DNA of 64,000 nt from Candidatus Hydrogenedentota bacterium (lineage in GTDB: Bacteria > Hydrogenedentota > Hydrogenedentia > Hydrogenedentales > JAGMZX01), in assembly GCA_029556545.1 (NCBI GenBank), contig JAKQEQ010000138.1, positions 80,977 through 144,976 of the forward strand. The letters run 5' to 3'. Each line of letters opens with the position of its first letter. Positions within the stretch are counted from its first letter, which is position 1. A program made the translations under genes and the position numbers. Under the pieces are notes generated by a model. It had not been told where the DNA came from. It worked only from the letters and a program-made list of their open reading frames with translations, and ran no database searches. Shown in pieces: positions 1-9,456 of this stretch.

Positions 1-1479
1 ACACACTACGATCTTTCCATAATCGTTCCCGCGTACAATGAGGAGCGCCGCATCGCGGCGACGCTTGCGGGGCTTGACGCCTTCGCGCGGCGCGCGGGGC
101 TGGCGTGTGAGGTCTGCGTGGTCCTGGACGGCTGCACCGATGGCACGGCCGCCGTCGCTCAGGCGTTCATCGACGGCGAAACGACGGCGGACTTCCGGCT
201 GATCGCGTTGCCCGAGAACCGGGGGAAAGGCGCGGCGGTGAAGTGCGGCGTCTTCGAGTCCCGGGGACGCGTCGTGGCGTTCACGGATGCGGACCTGCCC
301 TACGCGCTCGACCGCGTGCCCGCGATTCTGGCCATGTTCCACGACAACCCGGACCTCCAGATGGTCATCGGCGCGCGGGACCTCGCGGGGTCCGGCCACT
401 CCGCCGCCGTGCCGTGGCGGCGCCGCGTTCTCGGCGGCGTGTATTCGCTTCTGGTGCGCGGGGTGCTCAACACGCAAATCGCCGATACCCAGTGCGGTTT
501 CAAGTTCTTCCGCGGCGACACGGTCAAGCGACTGTTCGAGCGCGTCACGATCTCCGGATTCGGCTTTGACGTGGAGGTCATTCATATCGCGCGCGTAAAC
601 GGCTGGCGCATCGAGCGCGTGCCGGTGCATCTGATGAACATGGACGGATCGAGCATGCGGCTCGCGCGGGATTCGGCGCGGATGCTCTACGAACTGGCGC
701 TGATCCGGTTGCGCGATCTGCGCCGATTCTACGCGCTTCCGCTCGAACGGGATCACATCCCCCCCGAGTACCAGCACCGCGCGATGCACGAAGGGTGGGG
801 CGCCCAGCGGTGCTGGCACCGCAACCGCATGCGGATGCTCGCACACGTGCTGCGCGCCCATGGCGTCACGGGCCGCGGCCTCGATGCCGGGTGCGGCTCC
901 GGGATCGCGCTGCCGGAACTGATCGCGATCTCGCCGTTCGTCGCGGCGCTGGACAGCAACCCGGCTTGTCTCTCCTTCGTAAAGGCGCGCTACGGCGGGG
1001 CCGGTTGTCGCGTGGTGGCGGGCGAGGCCGGTGCGCTGCCGGTCCGCGACGAATCGCTGGACTGGGTCACAATGCTTGAGGTGATCGAGCATCTCGCGCC
1101 CGAGGACGGCGCGCGGATCCTCGACGAGATGCGCCGCGTCCTGAGGCCCGGGGGCACGTTGTTCCTGACCACGCCGAACCGGCGGAGCGCGTGGCCGCTC
1201 GTCGAGTACGCCTTGGACAGCCTCGGCCTGACGCCGCGCATGGGCGGCGATCAGCACCTGGCCAGTTTTGACCGGCGCGGTCTCCGCGAATTGCTCGACG
1301 AGCGCGGTTTCGACGTCGTGGCGTTGGGCGCGTTCAACTTCGTCAGTCCGTGGCTTGGCGTTTTCTCGCAACGCCTGGCGAACGCCGCGTTCCGCGTTGA
1401 GAAGCGGCTTCCGTGGCTGCCGGGGGCGCTCCTGTTGTGCCTGGCCCGCAAACGCGCGGAGAACGTGAACGGGCGTTGA
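1..1479 (+). CDS. Family 2 glycosyltransferase fused to a SAM methyltransferase (5' partial)
   Basis: The reading frame is open from base 1, so the start lies outside the window. The visible N-terminus (YDLSIIVPAYNEERRI) is the opening strand of a GT2 nucleotide-sugar fold, as in dolichol-phosphate mannosyltransferase-like enzymes. It is followed by VVLDGCTDGT, a D-A-D metal motif (FTDADLPYA) and the DTQCGFKFF segment typical of DPM1/polyprenyl-phosphate glycosyltransferases. After about residue 270 a class I methyltransferase begins: LDAGCGSG (SAM site), LDWVTMLEVIEHL and LRPGGTLFLTTPN. The protein probably transfers a sugar from a nucleotide donor to a lipid carrier and methylates a related substrate. 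No membrane helix is visible. The two families are clear, but the substrate cannot be told. The next gene downstream has its own promoter. Confidence 0.85.
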   Translation, partial: THYDLSIIVPAYNEERRIAATLAGLDAFARRAGLACEVCVVLDGCTDGTAAVAQAFIDGETTADFRLIALPENRGKGAAVKCGVFESRGRVVAFTDADLPYALDRVPAILAMFHDNPDLQMVIGARDLAGSGHSAAVPWRRRVLGGVYSLLVRGVLNTQIADTQCGFKFFRGDTVKRLFERVTISGFGFDVEVIHIARVNGWRIERVPVHLMNMDGSSMRLARDSARMLYELALIRLRDLRRFYALPLERDHIPPEYQHRAMHEGWGAQRCWHRNRMRMLAHVLRAHGVTGRGLDAGCGSGIALPELIAISPFVAALDSNPACLSFVKARYGGAGCRVVAGEAGALPVRDESLDWVTMLEVIEHLAPEDGARILDEMRRVLRPGGTLFLTTPNRRSAWPLVEYALDSLGLTPRMGGDQHLASFDRRGLRELLDERGFDVVALGAFNFVSPWLGVFSQRLANAAFRVEKRLPWLPGALLLCLARKRAENVNGR

Positions 1480-1533
1480 AAGTCGCGGGCAACAACGTTC
1501 CGGGCCGGCGGGAGCGTGGATGTCACTCGGCGT

Positions 1534-1562
1534 TTGGAGAAGTGCGGGCTCTGGTGTATAAT
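1534..1562 (+). promoter_or_regulatory. Sigma70-like promoter upstream of the 1666 gene
   Basis: TTGGAG, a 17-base spacer and a perfect TATAAT lie about 100 bases ahead of the tail-fibre-like secreted gene. This is pattern evidence only. Confidence 0.5.
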
Positions 1563-1665
1563 GCTTCGGGGGTGAGACGGGCTGTCGAGTCCACAGTGTA
1601 ATCGGGTTCTTGGCAAGCGGTAATTGTGCGTCGTCATATCGATCATTCCTGAGAGGAGACAAGAA

Positions 1666-2742
1666 ATGGACCGGAGAGCATTCATTCGATGGCAGGTGCT
1701 GGGCATCCTGGCGGCGGCCGCGTTATGCGCCGCCGGCGGCTGGGCGAATTCGACCACGGTGTCGTACCAGGGCATGCTGCGCGACGCAACCATGTCGCCC
1801 GTGCCGGACAATACGTATCCGATGCGCTTCTCGATCTGGGACGCCCCGACGGGGGGCAACAAGCGGTGGGGCGACGAGGACCACCCGGCGGTCCCGACGA
1901 AGAACGGCATGTTCTCGGTGTTCCTCGGCAGCAACGTCGCGCTGGGCAACGTCTTCGCCACGTATGGTTCGTTGTGGCTGCAGGTCGAGGCAAACACGGG
2001 AGGCGTGCTCGAGGTGTACAACCCGCGCGTGCCCCTGGCGAGCGTGCCCTACGCGCAACATGCCGCCACGGCGACTAGCGCCGGCAATGCCGACACGCTC
2101 GATACACTGGACTCCTCCGCGTTCGCCCTCTTGGATCACAATCACTCCGCGGCACAGATTACCTCGGGTACGCTAAGCACCGACCGCTATTCCGCGTACA
2201 GCGATCTAAGCGCCGAAAGCAAGATCGGCGCGGGCGCCGCCCAAGTCGCGGCGGGCAACCACTCGCACGTGCTGAATGACCTGACCAATGTCAATGTCCC
2301 CGCTCCGGCGGTGGGCAATGTCCTGGCGTGGAGCGGCGCCCAATGGACGAATCAGGAGTCCCCGCCCCAGGGTGGCGTCAGGGAAATCTGCTTTTCCGGG
2401 CCCGCCAACAGCAATCAACAAATCAACTGCCGAGTGCAGCTTACGCCTGGCGCCGGGGTTGACTTTGGCGGCTGTGTCATCGTCACCGCCGCGTTCGTTC
2501 ATGCCGGGTACATCCCGACTTATGGCTGCTCGCGACTGTCCTTCGTCGGTCGTAATGACGGCTGGAGCAATAATCTCACCACTGTGGATATCGACAACTA
2601 TGCCTCGGGAAATGGTGGCACGTGGAATTTCTATCCGGAAGGCAACGGCGTCTTACTCATAAGAAAAGAAGCGACGGGCTACAACGGACAAGGCCATTAC
2701 TTCGTAACGGTCAAGGGCGTGAACATTGTGGGAAAGGTATAG
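1666..2742 (+). CDS. Secreted tail-fibre-like protein of unknown function
   Basis: The start at 1666 is preceded by GAGAGGAG, so the upstream in-frame ATG is not needed. Residues 1-26 are a signal peptide (basic MDRRAFIR, Ala-rich core, AxxA-like site before NSTTVSYQG). The next section (SYQGMLRDATMSPVPDNTY, then MRFSIWD) resembles a beta-sandwich module common in exported proteins of PVC and FCB bacteria. The middle holds NADTLDTLDSSAFALLDHNHS, similar to repeats of phage tail fibres, and the C-terminal third is Gly/Asn-rich with aromatic residues and two Cys. It carries no GEG linker or shared C-terminal module, unlike the next gene. It may be a surface fibre or adhesin, but I cannot name a function. 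Confidence 0.7.
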   Translation: MDRRAFIRWQVLGILAAAALCAAGGWANSTTVSYQGMLRDATMSPVPDNTYPMRFSIWDAPTGGNKRWGDEDHPAVPTKNGMFSVFLGSNVALGNVFATYGSLWLQVEANTGGVLEVYNPRVPLASVPYAQHAATATSAGNADTLDTLDSSAFALLDHNHSAAQITSGTLSTDRYSAYSDLSAESKIGAGAAQVAAGNHSHVLNDLTNVNVPAPAVGNVLAWSGAQWTNQESPPQGGVREICFSGPANSNQQINCRVQLTPGAGVDFGGCVIVTAAFVHAGYIPTYGCSRLSFVGRNDGWSNNLTTVDIDNYASGNGGTWNFYPEGNGVLLIRKEATGYNGQGHYFVTVKGVNIVGKV

Positions 2743-2881
2743 CTACTTCTTTCTGATTTTCCCCGCGTTGTGAATCTGTCGGCAAGACGCAACACGGCGC
2801 GGTTTTCCAAGTCGATTCCGTGCTCGGCGAACTCGATGAGAGCCGGTGCTTGCTGGCATTCCTCTCATAGGGAAGGAAATG

Positions 2882-4969
2882 ATGCGGACACACACAGGTG
2901 AAGTATCAGCGGTCGTGCGCCGGGCCGCAGGGCTTGTTCTCGGATTGATCGCGGCGGCCTCGGCGTCGTTTGCGGCGGCGCAGACGACCTATACGCTCAC
3001 GGTGGAGGTCGTCGGTTCGGGCACGACCAGTCCGCCGGCGGGCGAGCACACGTACCCGGAGGGGCAGGCCGTCTTTCTCTCGGCATTTCCAAACACGGAT
3101 TGGGCGTTTGACCGTTGGGAGGGCGATCTGACCGGCACGGAGCCATCGAACCGGTACCTGCTGATGGACTCGGACAAGACGGTGACGGCGGTGTTCGCGG
3201 AAGGGGGATACTTGCTCACGATAGCCGTCGTGGGGGACGGCACAACGAACCCGTCGCCCGGCGCGCATCGGTATCTCGAAGGGCGCACCGTGCAGATAGG
3301 CACGTACGCCGGCGCGGGCTGGAAATTCGATCATTGGGAAGGCGACCTCTCCGGAACGGACATCGTCGGGGCCGTCGTGATGGACGGGGACAAGAGCGTG
3401 ACGGCGGTGTTTACGGAGAGCACGGAAGTCTTCACGCTGACCGTCGCGGTGGTCGGCAATGGAACCGTCGATCCGTCGGCGGGCGATCACACGTATACCC
3501 CGTACTCGTTTGTCTTCGTCTCGGCGACGCCGGACGAAGGATGGGCCTTTGATCACTGGGAGGGCGACCTCGGCGGCACGGAGCCGTTGAGCCAACCCGT
3601 GTACATGGATTCGGACAAGACGGTGACCGCCGTATTTATCGAGGGCGGGTACCCGCTCACGATCTTCGTGGTCGGCAATGGAACCACGAGTCCCCCGCCC
3701 GGCACGTACAACTACGTCGCGGGGCGAACGGTCGGCTTGACGGCGATACCGGATTTGGGGTGGACGTTTGATCGCTGGGAGGGCGACCTCAGCGATACGA
3801 GCCCGATCGCCTCGATCACCATGGACGGGCCCAAGACGGTCACGGCCGTCTTTCTCGAGACCGGCACATCGGTGCTGACGATGGCCGTCATGGGCGACGG
3901 AAGCACGATTCCCCCGGTGGGCGAGCATACCTACCCGCAGGGCCAATCGGTGCAGGTGCAGGCCCTGCCCGACACCGGATGGACCTTCGACCATTGGGAA
4001 GGCGACCTCAGCGGCGCGGAAAACCCGACGAATATCGTGTTGGACACCGACAAGGCGGTCACGGCCGTCTTCATCGTGCCTCGCACCTTGACCATCGCCG
4101 CCGTCGGAAACGGCGCGGTCGATCCCGACGTGGGCGTCCACACCTATGCGGACGCCGAAGAAGTCGTCATCACCGCCACGCCGGATACGGGCTGGCTGTT
4201 CGACCACTGGGAGGGCGACCTCGACGGCTCGGAAAACCCGGCCACGATCATCATGGACGCCGACAAGGCGGTCACCGCCGTCTTTGTCGAGCGCAACGTC
4301 TATCTTCTGTACACCTCCACGAGCGGTCAGGGGTCGATATTCCCGGAACCGGTGGCACATAGTTACTACGAGGGGGAGACAGTCGAAGTCAGCGCCACGC
4401 CCGCGGAGAACTGGCGCTTCGACCATTGGGAAGGCGACCTCTCGGGGTCGGAGAACCCCACGACGATTCTCATGGACGGGAACAAGACGGTGATCGCCGT
4501 ATTCGTTGAGATAGACCCCGGCGAGGGCGAAGGCGAAGGCGAGGGTGAAGGTGAGGGCGAGGGCGAGGGCGAGGGTGAAGGCGAGGGCGAGGGCGAAGGT
4601 GAAGGCGAGGGCGAGGGAGAGGGGGAAGGTGAAGGTGAGGGGGATCCATGCTTCAGCGAATATCACACGGCGGACCAGTCGCGGAACAATCTGGTCGAGC
4701 TAACGGAATTGCTGCGGGTCATCCAGTTCTACAACTCGGGCGGATTCCATTGCGCGGACGATCCGGGCAGCACGGAAGACGGTTACGTCCCCGGTCCGGG
4801 CGCGAACCAGTCGTGCTGTCCGCATAACAGTGACTATGCGCCGACAGGTCCGGACTGGCAGATCAAATTGACCGAGTTGCTCCGGGTCATCCAGTTCTAT
4901 AATTCCGGCGGCTACCACTACTGCCCAGACGAGGACACGGAGGACGGTTTCTGCCCCGGCGCCAGTTGA
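2882..4969 (+). CDS. Secreted InlB-repeat protein with GEG linker and shared C-terminal module
   Basis: GGAAGG at 2871-2876 sits at good spacing from the ATG at 2882; the ATG at 2879 is too close. A signal peptide (hydrophobic LVLGLIAAASASFAAAQ) leads into seven tandem units of about 70 residues. Each has the pattern LT..VVGxGT, P.G.H.Y..G, W.FD(H/R)WEGDL and (D/K)KTVTAVF, that is, divergent InlB B-repeat (beta-grasp) domains found in extracellular proteins. Then comes a Glu-Gly linker of about 40 residues, then the C-terminal module from 4664. In this copy the first Ca-loop-like motif is degraded (DQSRNNLVELTE in place of DQNGDGxIxLTE), while both LLRVIQFYNSGG segments and the Cys remain. 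It is likely a cell-surface or matrix protein. The adhesion role is inferred from the repeat family. Confidence 0.85.
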   Translation: MRTHTGEVSAVVRRAAGLVLGLIAAASASFAAAQTTYTLTVEVVGSGTTSPPAGEHTYPEGQAVFLSAFPNTDWAFDRWEGDLTGTEPSNRYLLMDSDKTVTAVFAEGGYLLTIAVVGDGTTNPSPGAHRYLEGRTVQIGTYAGAGWKFDHWEGDLSGTDIVGAVVMDGDKSVTAVFTESTEVFTLTVAVVGNGTVDPSAGDHTYTPYSFVFVSATPDEGWAFDHWEGDLGGTEPLSQPVYMDSDKTVTAVFIEGGYPLTIFVVGNGTTSPPPGTYNYVAGRTVGLTAIPDLGWTFDRWEGDLSDTSPIASITMDGPKTVTAVFLETGTSVLTMAVMGDGSTIPPVGEHTYPQGQSVQVQALPDTGWTFDHWEGDLSGAENPTNIVLDTDKAVTAVFIVPRTLTIAAVGNGAVDPDVGVHTYADAEEVVITATPDTGWLFDHWEGDLDGSENPATIIMDADKAVTAVFVERNVYLLYTSTSGQGSIFPEPVAHSYYEGETVEVSATPAENWRFDHWEGDLSGSENPTTILMDGNKTVIAVFVEIDPGEGEGEGEGEGEGEGEGEGEGEGEGEGEGEGEGEGEGEGEGDPCFSEYHTADQSRNNLVELTELLRVIQFYNSGGFHCADDPGSTEDGYVPGPGANQSCCPHNSDYAPTGPDWQIKLTELLRVIQFYNSGGYHYCPDEDTEDGFCPGAS
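4520..4641 (+). repeat. GAGGGC/GAAGGC hexanucleotide tract encoding a Gly-Glu linker
   Basis: Roughly twenty imperfect hexamers (GGCGAG, GGCGAA, GGTGAA, GGTGAG) encode an uninterrupted Gly-Glu stretch. Because the unit is six bases, slippage changes linker length without shifting the frame. Confidence 0.9.
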
Positions 4970-5212
4970 GCACCTGTCGAAGCGCACGCCCGATAGCGTC
5001 CTGTGATCCAGGCTGTCGTCGCGCGTGATCGGTGTCTTATGTACCCGATGTGCGGATCGGGAACGTGTCGTACGCACAAGGACGACCTGCGGAGAGTGCG
5101 TTCATCGGGAGTGCGCCGGGATGTTGGGTTTTGAATCGGTTTGGCGCTCGTCCTGCTGCTGGGCAAGGGCGGTTTGTGCGGCGATTCTCTCGGTGTGCCT
5201 GAAACTGAAAAA

Positions 5213-5248
5213 GGGGCGGATACCCGCTGCTAAGCAGGTATTCGCCCC
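5213..5248 (-). terminator. Rho-independent terminator of the 5288-9187 gene
   Basis: Two 16-base arms pair with two mismatches around a 4-base loop (GGGGCGAATACC... on the minus strand). They are followed on that strand by TTTTT. It lies 40 bases past the stop of the minus-strand sialidase-like gene and explains most of the 318-base gap between the two convergent genes. Confidence 0.85.
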
Positions 5249-5287
5249 TTCCCTCTCGCTGCTTGGTGTTGTCCGTCTGCCCAGAAT

Positions 5288-8200
5288 CTACTTTAGGCCC
5301 GGGCAATACCCGTCCTCGGTTCCTTCCCCCGGGCAAACGTGGTAACCGCCGGAATTATAGAACTGAATGACCCGGAGCAACTCGGTCAGTTTGATCTGCC
5401 AGTCTGGGCCGCTGGGCGCGTAGTCGCTCGCGTGAGGCGGGCAACTGTGATTCGCTCCAATTCCGGGAATGAACCCGTCTTCCGTACTGCCCGGGTCGTC
5501 CGCGCAATGGAACCCGCCGGAGTTGAAGAACTGAATCACGCGCAGGAGTTCGGTCAGTTCGATAATACCGTTCCCATTCTGGTCCGCCGTGTGATCCCCA
5601 GCCGCTTGGCCCTCACCTTCACCTTCACCTTCACCTTCACCCTCGCCCTCGCCCTCACCCTCGCCTTCAGCGCCGCAAGGCCCGACGTTGACCTGGCGGC
5701 TCGTCTGACTGCTGTTGCCGAGCGGGTCTGGCACTTGATAGGTCACGGTGTACCATCCTTGGGCGTTGGTGTTTACCGTGCCCAGACCGAGGACGACTAT
5801 ACTGTCGGTGACATCGCCGAAAACGTAGTCCTCCGCGGTGGCTCCGGCGTCCACGTAGGGTCCGCTGCCGCACGCGACGAAGGTCGGGTTGCTTCCGAGC
5901 AAGGTGATCTGCGGGCCGTCATGGTCGAGGACATAATTCGGACCGCCCGCATCCCCGTTGCGCAGGCCAACGCCGCCAAGCGGGCCGTCGGCGTTCTTGA
6001 TACTATCGTTGTCGATCAGTCTCAGTGCGATTTCTCCGCTGGTGTCACCGTTCGTCTGAATCTCGACATCCCATTCATCGCCGCCTTGGTTGGTCACATT
6101 GCTGATGACGGCCTGCGGCTCGCCCCAGAGCGTGACGATCTCGAAATCAGACGCGTCAACGCCCGTAACCACGTCGGAAAAGACCACGCTGTAGCCGATT
6201 ACGGCGAGCGTCGTCGGACTCACGGACCATTGATTGACAGCGACGACGGAGAGCGGCGAGTAGGCCGCGGCGAGAATGTCATAGTCATTTCCAATTTGGC
6301 CGCGCAGGTTATGCTTCGATTCCCATGCGACGATCCAGTTTCCGTAACCATTTGACGTGATCGCCGCTTGGGCATCGAGGTTATTGGGCCCGTCGTCGTT
6401 GTCGATGGTGCCGTAGCCGTTAACGAGTCCAGCCTTGCTCCACGTCGCCCCGTTGTCGAAGGACTGCGCAATGAGTATGTCGTAATCGCTCGGTCCTATC
6501 TGGTCTGCGAAGTCCGTCAGGGAGTGCCATGCAATGGTCCACTGTCCGTGACCGTTTGTGGCGATTGCGGGCCGGGATTCCGCCTTTTGTGTGGATCCGC
6601 CCGGCGTTATGTTCTCTTGATAGCGGCGCGTAAGGAAGCGGCTGTTGGACCAGCTCAGGCCGTTGTCAGTGGAGCAGGAGTACTTTATGTCCATGTTGAA
6701 CTCACTCCACTGGAAATTCCATGTAACTATCCAATTTCCGAAACTGTCCGCGGCAATCACGGGGTTGACATCCGGGATAACGTTGCCGGCGCCGTCCGGG
6801 TTTAGCAGGGCGGGCGCGGTCCACGTGGCCGTGTTGTCATCTGAGCGGACATATGCGATGTCGGCGTCCGAGGCGCCGCGGGTTTTGGACAAAGGCGCCG
6901 TGGTCGACCAAGCGATGATCCAGGCGCCGCGGCCGTCGGTAGCGACCTGGGGGGCGACATCGTCTGCGGAGTCCCCGTACCAGTAAGACCCGGTAACACG
7001 ATATTGCCAAGTCTCGGCGTTGTCAGACGAAGCAAAGACGATGTCTTTGTCCGTGCCAAGGCCGAACTGATCGTTTCGGGAGGACCACACGACGACCCAG
7101 CGGCCGCTGCCATAGGCGGCGTCCGGGCTTTCGTCCAATGCCGCATCTTCCGCATCGGGCAGGAACCTCAAGACAGCGGGAGGGGTCCAGGAAGGGGTTC
7201 CGGCCGTGTACGTGGAGTACAGGATATCCTTGTCGGTCCCGATTTGTCCCCCAAGGTTCTCTGTGGACTCCCACGCGCAAAGCCACTTGAGCTGTCCATC
7301 GGAAGCGAGGGTGGGGTTGGTATCCTCGCCGCTGTCGGTATAGGCTTGGTTGACGAAGAAAGGCGACCACGTTTCTCCCCCGCTCGACGAGATGGCGGAC
7401 ATGATATCCGTATCGCCGTCGTTGTTGTCGTCGCCGGACCAAACAAGCATGGTTCTTCCATTGCCACCGGCAGCCACGTCGGGGTCTTCCTCCTTGGTCG
7501 AGTCTGTTTTGGCGAAGGGGTTGACAGCTTGCGTATTGCTGAACGGGATGAAGGGGTGATAGATGTGCGAGAAAAAGAGGTCGTCATCGCTGCCGGCCCC
7601 GAGGTAGTCTGAGTCGGACGTCCACGCGGCAAGGATATGCCCGTGATTGTCGGAGGCGAGCGCGGGGGCTATATCGACGCCACTATCGCTGGCGGCGTTG
7701 GTGTTGATGGGAAAGACAGGGGACCAGGACTGCCCGTCGTCCGTCGAGACGGCCGCCAGGATATCCGCTTCTCCGCCGATGTTCTTGTTCAGCGGGTCGA
7801 AACCATACCACGCTGCCATGAACAGGCCTGTGCTCCGGTCTACGGTGAGGGTCAGGTCGCGATCCGCCCATGGGTCGCTGTATGCGTTCGAATTGAGGAC
7901 TTGCGGGTTGCTCCAGACGTGTCCGAAATCAGAGTGGGCACAAAGTATGTCCGAATCCGTGCCGATGGCCCCATCGAGGTTTTCCGTCGACAGCCACACC
8001 GCGACCCACTTTCCCTTGCTGTTGACCGCCAGCTTGATGTTCGTATCGTCGCCGGTGTCGGTGTTCTGGTTCTTGTTGACCTGATATGGGACCGAGAAGG
8101 TGGCGCCGTCGTCTGTAGAGATCGCGCAGAGTATGTCGTCGTCGGCGCCCTCGTGTACCCAGGCGATAACCACCTTGCCTTTTCCGTCAGTGGCCACAGC

Positions 8201-9187
8201 GGGACTTCGGTCGGCCACGCTGTCCGAGTTCATGGTGCTGGAGACCACATAGGGAGAGCCCCATGTTGCGCCTGCATCCAGGCTTCTAGCGTAGAAGATG
8301 TCGTAGTCCGTGCCGGCCGTGCTGTAGATATTGAAATTCGATTCCCATACCGCGAGGACGTCGCCATCGCCGGCCAGCCACGTCAGGCACGGCTTGCCGT
8401 CGTCGGAGGTTCCATCGAACGGGGCAGTCGGGACAGCGACGGGTGGCTGCCAGTTCAGGCCGCCGTCGAATGAACGCGACGTGAAAATATCTGGATCGGC
8501 GCCAAAATCGCCCCCATGGTCATAGGTGGAACTCCACGCCGCCATGATCACGCCGGCGGGGCTGACCGCCACCGCCGGTTCCTCTTCGGCGACGCTATCC
8601 ACGAAGTCGTAGGTGCTGATTACGACGGGGCTTTCGGTCCAGAATTCACCGCCGTCCGTGGAGCGCACGGAGACGAGCGCTTCGGAGGAAGTGCCAATAT
8701 TCTTGCGGTAGACGGCGACCCAGGTGTTGTTCATGGCGACGGCAAGCTGTACGTTGCCGTCATCGTCGGGATCGTCTTCGTAGTACAGTGCGCTGAGGCC
8801 CTGAGGTCCGGGGAAGAGGATCGCCGGCAGTACCGTGATTGTCCCGTAGTGGAAGACCGGGTCTGGATCACTGCCGTACCAATCCGTATAGGGGATGACC
8901 ATAGGTTCGAGGAATTGCTCGGTATGGTCCGGAATGACGGACATGATCGCGAAGTTGAAGATGTCGCCGTCGACGTCCGGTGGACGGCCGTTGGCGATAA
9001 CGTGGCTGCCACTACCGTAGACCCATTCGACACTGTCGCCTGTATAGATTGTGACATTTGGCGGATATAGCCCGTCCTCCTCACACACGACCTGCACGCT
9101 GGCTGCCTGGGCCGCAACTCCCACGAACAGCAGTCCGATTACTAAACACGAGGTTTGCTTGAGATTACGAAAAGACTCTTTCTCCAT
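5288..9187 (-). CDS. Secreted BNR/sialidase-type propeller protein with cupredoxin-like N-domain and shared C-terminal module
   Basis: GGGAGG lies five bases ahead of the ATG at 9187, so the upstream in-frame ATG at 9214 is not used. A signal peptide (LVIGLLFVGVAAQAA) is followed by a cupredoxin-like domain (GDSVEWVYGSGSHVI ... PVFHYGTITV) that lacks the copper Cys. Most of the protein, from about residue 110 to 1000, is a long series of BNR/Asp-box-like units (S.DGG.TW, W..AW.S, DSDIL) expected to fold as one or more beta-propellers. A calcium-type domain (DASDFEIV ... RLIDNDSIKN) and a DUF5011-like Ig domain (GPQITLLGSNP ... YVDAGATAEDYVFGDVTDS) follow; both recur in the 12200 gene. A GEG linker and the intact C-terminal module (DQNGNGIIELTELL) end it. 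No sialidase active-site Arg triad can be assigned, so binding or structure is as likely as catalysis. Confidence 0.85.
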   Translation of the reverse strand: MEKESFRNLKQTSCLVIGLLFVGVAAQAASVQVVCEEDGLYPPNVTIYTGDSVEWVYGSGSHVIANGRPPDVDGDIFNFAIMSVIPDHTEQFLEPMVIPYTDWYGSDPDPVFHYGTITVLPAILFPGPQGLSALYYEDDPDDDGNVQLAVAMNNTWVAVYRKNIGTSSEALVSVRSTDGGEFWTESPVVISTYDFVDSVAEEEPAVAVSPAGVIMAAWSSTYDHGGDFGADPDIFTSRSFDGGLNWQPPVAVPTAPFDGTSDDGKPCLTWLAGDGDVLAVWESNFNIYSTAGTDYDIFYARSLDAGATWGSPYVVSSTMNSDSVADRSPAVATDGKGKVVIAWVHEGADDDILCAISTDDGATFSVPYQVNKNQNTDTGDDTNIKLAVNSKGKWVAVWLSTENLDGAIGTDSDILCAHSDFGHVWSNPQVLNSNAYSDPWADRDLTLTVDRSTGLFMAAWYGFDPLNKNIGGEADILAAVSTDDGQSWSPVFPINTNAASDSGVDIAPALASDNHGHILAAWTSDSDYLGAGSDDDLFFSHIYHPFIPFSNTQAVNPFAKTDSTKEEDPDVAAGGNGRTMLVWSGDDNNDGDTDIMSAISSSGGETWSPFFVNQAYTDSGEDTNPTLASDGQLKWLCAWESTENLGGQIGTDKDILYSTYTAGTPSWTPPAVLRFLPDAEDAALDESPDAAYGSGRWVVVWSSRNDQFGLGTDKDIVFASSDNAETWQYRVTGSYWYGDSADDVAPQVATDGRGAWIIAWSTTAPLSKTRGASDADIAYVRSDDNTATWTAPALLNPDGAGNVIPDVNPVIAADSFGNWIVTWNFQWSEFNMDIKYSCSTDNGLSWSNSRFLTRRYQENITPGGSTQKAESRPAIATNGHGQWTIAWHSLTDFADQIGPSDYDILIAQSFDNGATWSKAGLVNGYGTIDNDDGPNNLDAQAAITSNGYGNWIVAWESKHNLRGQIGNDYDILAAAYSPLSVVAVNQWSVSPTTLAVIGYSVVFSDVVTGVDASDFEIVTLWGEPQAVISNVTNQGGDEWDVEIQTNGDTSGEIALRLIDNDSIKNADGPLGGVGLRNGDAGGPNYVLDHDGPQITLLGSNPTFVACGSGPYVDAGATAEDYVFGDVTDSIVVLGLGTVNTNAQGWYTVTYQVPDPLGNSSQTSRQVNVGPCGAEGEGEGEGEGEGEGEGEGEGQAAGDHTADQNGNGIIELTELLRVIQFFNSGGFHCADDPGSTEDGFIPGIGANHSCPPHASDYAPSGPDWQIKLTELLRVIQFYNSGGYHVCPGEGTEDGYCPGLK
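5611..5669 (-). repeat. GEG-linker hexanucleotide tract
   Basis: This is a Glu-Gly-coding GAGGGC/GAAGGT hexamer tract on the minus strand. It separates the DUF5011-like domain from the C-terminal module of the propeller protein. Confidence 0.85.
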
Positions 9188-9427
9188 GACCGCCTCCCTT
9201 CTGGCATTGAACACCCTACGGACAAGATTGCGAAGGACGTTGAGACTTGTTCTTCTGGCCCGCTGCTCTTACGGGCGGGCCGATGTCGTTTCCCCCTTCC
9301 CGCCCTCATCACGCGTTCTCCAGAGGCATACTCCGGCGGGAATCACAGCGATTCTCTCTGGTCATCTGCCTGCGGCTGTCGAGAAGTACACGGGTGACAA
9401 CCCAAGAAAGGAGCCCCCGTTTTCTTC

Positions 9428-9456
9428 ATTATGTGGGTTCGGCTGTGGGTTGTCAA
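9428..9456 (-). promoter_or_regulatory. Sigma70 promoter of the 5288-9187 gene
   Basis: On the minus strand, TTGACA, a 17-base spacer and CATAAT point toward the gene starting at 9187. They imply a 5' leader of about 235 bases. The leader has some GC-rich dyads (for example around 9260-9280) but nothing I recognise as a riboswitch. Confidence 0.65.

Noticed and set aside
2906-4666. 586-residue antisense frame over the InlB-repeat gene
   Set aside because: It mirrors the GEG hexamer tract as Ala/Leu/Thr/Phe repeats and has no coherent domain. High GC and repeats keep the antisense frame open.
9188-9427. Long leader considered as a riboswitch
   Set aside because: Some dyads exist but no recognised aptamer core was seen.
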